Assembly: GCA_947374315.1 (NCBI GenBank)
Contig: CANCBK010000031.1
Span: forward strand, 1-17,858
Direction of reading: 5' to 3'
Length of the DNA stretch: 17,858 bases
From: Burkholderiaceae bacterium
GTDB lineage: Bacteria; Pseudomonadota; Gammaproteobacteria; Burkholderiales; Burkholderiaceae
Part shown: in pieces, positions 15,293 to 17,858 of the stretch
Layout: each line of letters opens with the position of its first letter
Position numbering within the stretch: the first letter of the stretch is position 1
Made by a program: the position numbers and the translations under genes
Notes under the pieces: generated by a model
What the model was told of the DNA's origin: nothing
Databases searched by the model: none
What the model saw: only the letters and a program-made list of their open reading frames with translations

Positions 15293-15354
15293 AGCCTGCA
15301 ATTAAAGCTGGAATCAGGGGTTTTTAGGGGTAAATATCAGCCCTGAGTCAGGCT
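15293..15354 (+). promoter_or_regulatory. Nested inverted repeats upstream of kup (structured leader or operator)
   Basis: AGCCTG (15293-15298) pairs with CAGGCT (15349-15354). Inside it, TCAGGG (15314-15319) pairs with CCCTGA (15341-15346). The arrangement gives a two-helix stem with an asymmetric internal loop and a 21-nt apical loop that contains TAAATA. If transcribed, it would form a leader hairpin ending about 50 bases before the kup ATG. If not, TAAATA could be a -10 flanked by an operator. It does not match a riboswitch class that I know. Confidence 0.4.
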
Positions 15355-15402
15355 GCATAAGGAGTAACATATTGCCACGCAACAATGAGATAAGGCCTAT
15401 TC

Positions 15403-17346
15403 ATGTCAGTCAGCAACCCAGAGTTTTCCGAATCCTCATTATTGAGGCCGGTTGAGGTTTCTCGGCCAGAGCATGCCCACCCAAAGGGTGCCTCCTTTTC
15501 ACTCATGCTTGCGGCAATTGGCGTGGTTTTTGGCGATATTGGAACCAGCCCACTCTATGCGCTTAAAGAGTGCTTTAGTCCTGAGCATGGCATCCCTTTT
15601 TCGAATGAAGCGGTATATGGCGTCATTTCTATGGTGTTTTGGGCGTTTGCAATTGTGGTTTCGCTGAAATACGTGATGTTTGTGATGCGTGCAAATAACA
15701 ATGGTGAGGGCGGCATCTTGGCATTGATGGCCTTGGCATTGCGTACGGCACCTTCAGGATCAAAGCGCTCCCTCCTAATTATCATGGCTGGAGTTTTTGG
15801 GGCCTGTATGTTTTATGGTGACGCCATCATTACCCCTGCTATCTCAGTCTTATCAGCGGTTGAGGGTATGGAGGTTATTTCAAGCGATTTCACGCGCTAC
15901 ATTATTCCAGCCACTATTGTTATTTTGGTCGGTTTATTTTTTATTCAAAAAACAGGCACTGCCGTAGTGGGTAATTTATTTGGCCCTGTGATGTTGGTTT
16001 GGTTTGCTGTAATTGGCGCGATGGGCGTCTATCAGGTGGTTGATAACCCACAGATCTTTGCAGCCATGAATCCGCTCTACGCCATTCGGTTTATGGGCGA
16101 ACATTCCTTGCAAGGCTTTATTGTTCTTGGCGCGGTCTTCCTAGTGCTCACTGGTGCTGAAGCGTTATATGCGGATATGGGCCACTTCGGCGCAAGACCC
16201 ATACGCCTGGGCTGGTTCTTTATTGTGATGCCTTGTTTGGTGCTCAATTACTTCGGCCAGGGCGCGATGTTCTTGAGTCATCCCGAGAACATCACTAATC
16301 CATTTTTTCTGATGGTTCCTGATGTTTTTGTATTCCCTCTAGTCATTTTGGCGACGGTAGCTACAGTAATTGCCTCTCAGGCAGTGATCTCTGGCGCGTT
16401 TTCCATGACGAGTCAGGCAATCCTGTTGGGCTTTGTGCCGCGTATGAAAATTCGCCACACCTCCGATCGTGAAATCGGCCAGATCTATATGCCATTAGTG
16501 AACTGGACTTTACTAGTCTTGGTGATTGCAGTAGTACTCGCGTTTAAGAAGTCCGAGAATTTGGCTGCCGCTTACGGTATTGCAGTTACCACCACGATGA
16601 TTGTGACGACATTTTTAGCGGCTATCGTAATGCGGGTTGTTTGGCGTTGGCATGCCTTGTTGGTGGCCTTGGTGATTGGCGCTTTCCTTATAGTTGATCT
16701 CGCCTTTCTGTCCGCCAATCTCTTGAAAATTTTGGAAGGCGGTTGGTTCCCCTTGTTATTGGGTGCGGCATGTTTTCTGTTGCTAATGACTTGGTATCAA
16801 GGCCGCAAGTTATTGCGTCAACGCTCCATGGAGGAGGGTATTGAGCTGAAGGGCTTTATTGATGTCCTGATGAAAAATCCACCTCATCGCGTTGAGGGTA
16901 CAGCCATCTTCTTAACGGCCCACGTTGACTACTTGCCCGTTTCCTTTTTGCACAACCTGAAGCATAACCATGTACTTCACGAGCGGGTGTTTTTCCTCAA
17001 GGTCAGTATTTGGGATGTGCCTTACGTTAAAGATGAAGAGCGCATTACTTTGCGTGATTTGGGAAATAATATTTATGTGGTGAGGGCGGTTTATGGATTT
17101 AATGAGACCCCAGATATGGGCAGGATTATTGAATTACTTGAGAAATCTTCTGGTCTGAAATTTAACTTGATGGACACCTCATTCTTTTTATCGCGTGATA
17201 CGATTGTCGCTACTGAAATTCCTGGTATGGCCTTATGGCGTGAACGTTTGTTCTGTTGGATGTATCAAAATGCCGGTCGTCAATCTGACTTCTTTAAAAT
17301 TCCTGCCAACCGTTTGGTTGAGTTGGGCGCCAAGGTTGAGATTTGA
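15403..17346 (+). CDS. kup: Low-affinity potassium transporter Kup
   Basis: Kup takes up K+ with protons across the inner membrane. The 647-residue length is typical. The N-terminal half has about 12 hydrophobic segments, with family motifs [19 protein letters not shown] (40-58), [54 protein letters not shown] and [13 protein letters not shown] cytoplasmic C-terminal domain follows, from about residue 480 ([20 protein letters not shown]). The ATG at 15403 follows AAGG seven bases upstream; the first 27 residues are a hydrophilic extension before the first helix. It is divergent from the tRNA and followed by a gene overlapping its stop. The upstream nested repeats may regulate it. No missing motif was noticed. 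Confidence 0.96.
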   Translation: MSVSNPEFSESSLLRPVEVSRPEHAHPKGASFSLMLAAIGVVFGDIGTSPLYALKECFSPEHGIPFSNEAVYGVISMVFWAFAIVVSLKYVMFVMRANNNGEGGILALMALALRTAPSGSKRSLLIIMAGVFGACMFYGDAIITPAISVLSAVEGMEVISSDFTRYIIPATIVILVGLFFIQKTGTAVVGNLFGPVMLVWFAVIGAMGVYQVVDNPQIFAAMNPLYAIRFMGEHSLQGFIVLGAVFLVLTGAEALYADMGHFGARPIRLGWFFIVMPCLVLNYFGQGAMFLSHPENITNPFFLMVPDVFVFPLVILATVATVIASQAVISGAFSMTSQAILLGFVPRMKIRHTSDREIGQIYMPLVNWTLLVLVIAVVLAFKKSENLAAAYGIAVTTTMIVTTFLAAIVMRVVWRWHALLVALVIGAFLIVDLAFLSANLLKILEGGWFPLLLGAACFLLLMTWYQGRKLLRQRSMEEGIELKGFIDVLMKNPPHRVEGTAIFLTAHVDYLPVSFLHNLKHNHVLHERVFFLKVSIWDVPYVKDEERITLRDLGNNIYVVRAVYGFNETPDMGRIIELLEKSSGLKFNLMDTSFFLSRDTIVATEIPGMALWRERLFCWMYQNAGRQSDFFKIPANRLVELGAKVEI

Positions 17347-17852
17347 CCAAGGCTATGTCTTTTCGTGCGCCATTCTCGATTGGAGGCCTCTTACTCATCT
17401 GCTGTTTCAGCAATGTAGTATTCGCTACCCCCGCTGAAGAAGCGCAGTTAGAGCGGCTTGATAAGATTGAGCATGAGTTAGAGTTGCAGCGCGATTGGGC
17501 TAAATATCGCTGGGATAAAACCAACTCTGAGTGCTATCAACGGTATTTGGTGAACCGCTGTTTGAGCCAGTCTCGCGCTGAATACCGCAAAGAGATTGAT
17601 CCCATTCGTGCGCAAGAGGTGGAATTGCATGAAGTGCAGCGCGCCTTACGGGCCAGCATCAAAGATCAGCGCGATGCAGCCAAAATCGCAGAGCGCGCTT
17701 CTTCTGAGAAAGCTGCTGAACGTGCGGCCAATCAAAAGGATTTTGAAGAGAAACAAAAAGCAGCAGCTGCTCGCGCGGCTGATGTGGAGCAGCGTCGGAA
17801 AGATGCGTCTAAGCGTTCTCAGGAAAACAAAGCGGGCACCCAGCTCGATTAA
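17343..17852 (+). CDS. Exported coiled-coil hypothetical protein
   Basis: I do not recognise a named family. The product of 169 residues has a signal peptide (basic start, core [14 protein letters not shown], likely cleavage after VFA at residue 28). A mature, highly charged, probably coiled-coil protein follows. The middle contains [18 protein letters not shown], with two cysteines nine residues apart that could form a periplasmic disulfide. The C-terminal half is rich in Ala, Lys, Glu and Arg. Two starts are possible. The TTG at 17343 overlaps the kup stop and has AAGG seven bases upstream. The ATG at 17355 has AAGG only two bases upstream. I prefer the TTG, though both give a workable signal peptide. 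It is probably co-translated with kup, but a role in K+ transport is not shown. Confidence 0.8.
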   Translation: MTKAMSFRAPFSIGGLLLICCFSNVVFATPAEEAQLERLDKIEHELELQRDWAKYRWDKTNSECYQRYLVNRCLSQSRAEYRKEIDPIRAQEVELHEVQRALRASIKDQRDAAKIAERASSEKAAERAANQKDFEEKQKAAAARAADVEQRRKDASKRSQENKAGTQLD

Positions 17853-17858
17853 TTCATT

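Overview
The window looks like a chromosomal segment of a betaproteobacterium, most likely Polynucleobacter or a close Burkholderiaceae relative. This rests on moderate GC, a PhaZ with a Cys nucleophile of the Ralstonia type, a Bug/TctC solute-binding protein, a Kup transporter, and the fused circularly permuted ATP-grasp/alpha-E protein beside a transglutaminase-DUF2126 protein. Genus is inferred from protein flavour, not from a marker gene.

Layout. 1-693 (minus) is the N-terminal part of a periplasmic sulfate-binding protein running off the left edge. 694-968 is a non-coding junction with an 8-bp hairpin and a cluster of GGGTA/TACCC motifs. 969-2714 (plus) is a comEC remnant: the competence and metallo-beta-lactamase domains are present, but the N-terminal part is missing and stop codons lie directly upstream. 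2695-2913 (minus) is a small hypothetical ORF. 3171-3509 (plus) is a complete P-II protein of GlnB/GlnK type, preceded by a good sigma-54 promoter match and NtrC-like dyads. Convergent with it is a tight three-gene minus-strand operon (10439 to 3496): a transglutaminase fused to a DUF2126 putative amidoligase, a circularly permuted ATP-grasp plus alpha-E protein, and a stand-alone transglutaminase. A divergent plus-strand operon (10612-13482) encodes a glutathione S-transferase-like protein, a cupin, a small hypothetical, an intracellular PHA depolymerase and a small hypothetical. Minus-strand genes for a hot-dog acyl-CoA thioesterase (13479-13973) and a Bug solute-binding protein (14019-14987) follow. 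Next comes an initiator tRNA-Met with its own promoter and terminator, then kup (15403-17346) with a structured upstream region, then an overlapping gene for an exported coiled-coil hypothetical protein.

How the parts may work together. The most unusual block is the amidoligase/transglutaminase operon. It combines two predicted COOH-NH2 ligase folds with two papain-like transglutaminase/peptidase modules, a set that comparative genomics has linked to synthesis and breakdown of an unidentified peptide or amide product. In this window it sits tail to tail with a P-II gene carrying nitrogen-type control sites, and an NtrC-like half-palindrome lies just upstream of the operon itself. I infer, without proof, a nitrogen-responsive amide or peptide system. 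The neighbouring PHA depolymerase operon concerns carbon storage, so the segment may join carbon and nitrogen reserve functions, but that link is only positional.
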